This document shows, in pieces, positions 63,857 to 64,000 of a stretch of DNA of 64,000 bases. Origin of the DNA: Actinomycetota bacterium (GTDB lineage: Bacteria; Actinomycetota; Actinomycetes; Actinomycetales; Dermatophilaceae); contig JAIUOP010000001.1 in NCBI GenBank assembly GCA_020161815.1, forward strand, positions 186,001 through 250,000. Reading direction: 5' to 3'. Position numbers and translations under genes: made by a program. The first letter of the stretch is position 1, and each line of letters starts with the position of its first letter. Below the pieces are notes generated by a model. The model worked only from the letters and a program-made list of their open reading frames with translations. It did no database searches and was not told where the DNA came from.

Positions 63857-64000
63857 ATGGCGCTCATCACCGAAGGCCAGGTCGCCCTCGACCTCGCCGC
63901 GCCCGATCGACACGATGCCACCCGACAACTCGCCGAGCGCCTCGTCGCCTCGGGCCGCTGCACGGACATCGAGACCTTCCTCGCCGACGTGCGAGCGCGT
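63857..64000 (+). CDS. fructose-type PTS EIIA domain protein, partial
   Basis: 48 codons run off the right edge. ALITEGQVALDLAAPDRHDATRQLAERLVASGRCTDIETFLADVRAR is the start of a fructose/mannitol-type EIIA domain, the phosphocarrier module accepting phosphate from HPr; the active-site His lies later, outside the window. In relatives this is the first domain of a fused IIA-IIB-IIC fructose permease. ATG 63857 has a purine-rich ribosome site. Confidence 0.85.
   Translation, partial: MALITEGQVALDLAAPDRHDATRQLAERLVASGRCTDIETFLADVRAR

Overview
The window is a 64-kb piece of a very GC-rich actinobacterial chromosome. The gene set points to the Micrococcales, most likely the Intrasporangiaceae/Dermatophilaceae group (Janibacter, Tetrasphaera or Knoellia-like). 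Markers are an Rpf-type resuscitation factor with DUF348 and G5 domains, a DtxR/IdeR regulator with all its metal ligands, SepX/GlpR, DUF3027 and DUF2530 proteins, protein O-mannosyltransferase beside rsmI, a eukaryotic-type UGPase beside moeA, and a c-di-AMP riboswitch before an NlpC/P60 gene. The genus is inferred. No phage, plasmid, IS element or CRISPR array is visible. The content is mostly housekeeping, with a few acquired or decayed pieces.

Layout. 0-9.3 kb: cold-shock protein, DUF3027, DUF2530, a purine permease (NCS2), a MarR/MFS/28-aa coupled operon, serC, citrate synthase and pdxH. 9.3-15.5 kb: tandem hairpin repeats, an SDR, a thioesterase-like protein, an MFS transporter, DtxR/IdeR and two adjacent secreted peptidoglycan enzymes, the second behind a ydaO-type riboswitch. 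15.5-19 kb: a four-gene reverse-strand operon with 4-bp overlaps throughout (PIG-V-like membrane glycosyltransferase, GT2, YdjC-type deacetylase, SAM methyltransferase), which looks like a polyprenyl-linked sugar modification pathway. 19-32 kb: EamA transporter, tRNA-Arg, MFS, a 1252-aa DUF4011 helicase-nuclease, mscL, a SAF-domain protein, an FmdB zinc ribbon, a CPA1 antiporter, a penicillin acylase and 5-FTHF cyclo-ligase. 32-37.4 kb: UGPase, moeA, moaC, mog and a GNAT gene, each overlapping the next, then sepX/glpR. 37.5-43.5 kb: AI-2E transporter, tRNA-Ala with a four-fold 73-bp repeat of its 3' end, the C-terminal half of a carotenoid oxygenase gene, and a TM0106-type nuclease-helicase. 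43.6-51 kb: pmt, rsmI, an AbiEii-like toxin/HTH pair behind an unusually AT-rich promoter, and sdhCAB. 51-64 kb: CDGSH protein, CPBP protease, a small membrane protein with its TetR regulator, DUF4126, metG-tatD-rpfB-rsmA-ispE-ABC-F, a MarR gene with an ornate operator, a truncated tam gene, and the start of a fructose PTS EIIA gene at the right edge.

Four signals run across gene boundaries. (1) The octamer GTATGCCG/CGGCATAC occurs about 60 times by eye, close to once per kb, on both strands, inside genes and as inverted pairs in terminators, much like the DNA-uptake sequences of Neisseria and Haemophilus. (2) Several families of intergenic hairpins keep a conserved inner core while other stem segments change on both arms together. 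(3) Three cell-wall hydrolase genes share an upstream GTNAC-N6-KTGAC direct repeat resembling MtrA sites. (4) Two genes, a carotenoid oxygenase and a trans-aconitate methyltransferase, survive only as C-terminal parts lying just downstream of a palindrome or operator.

Positions were read by eye and from translated frames. Protein calls rest on recognised motifs and family resemblance, not on database searches.
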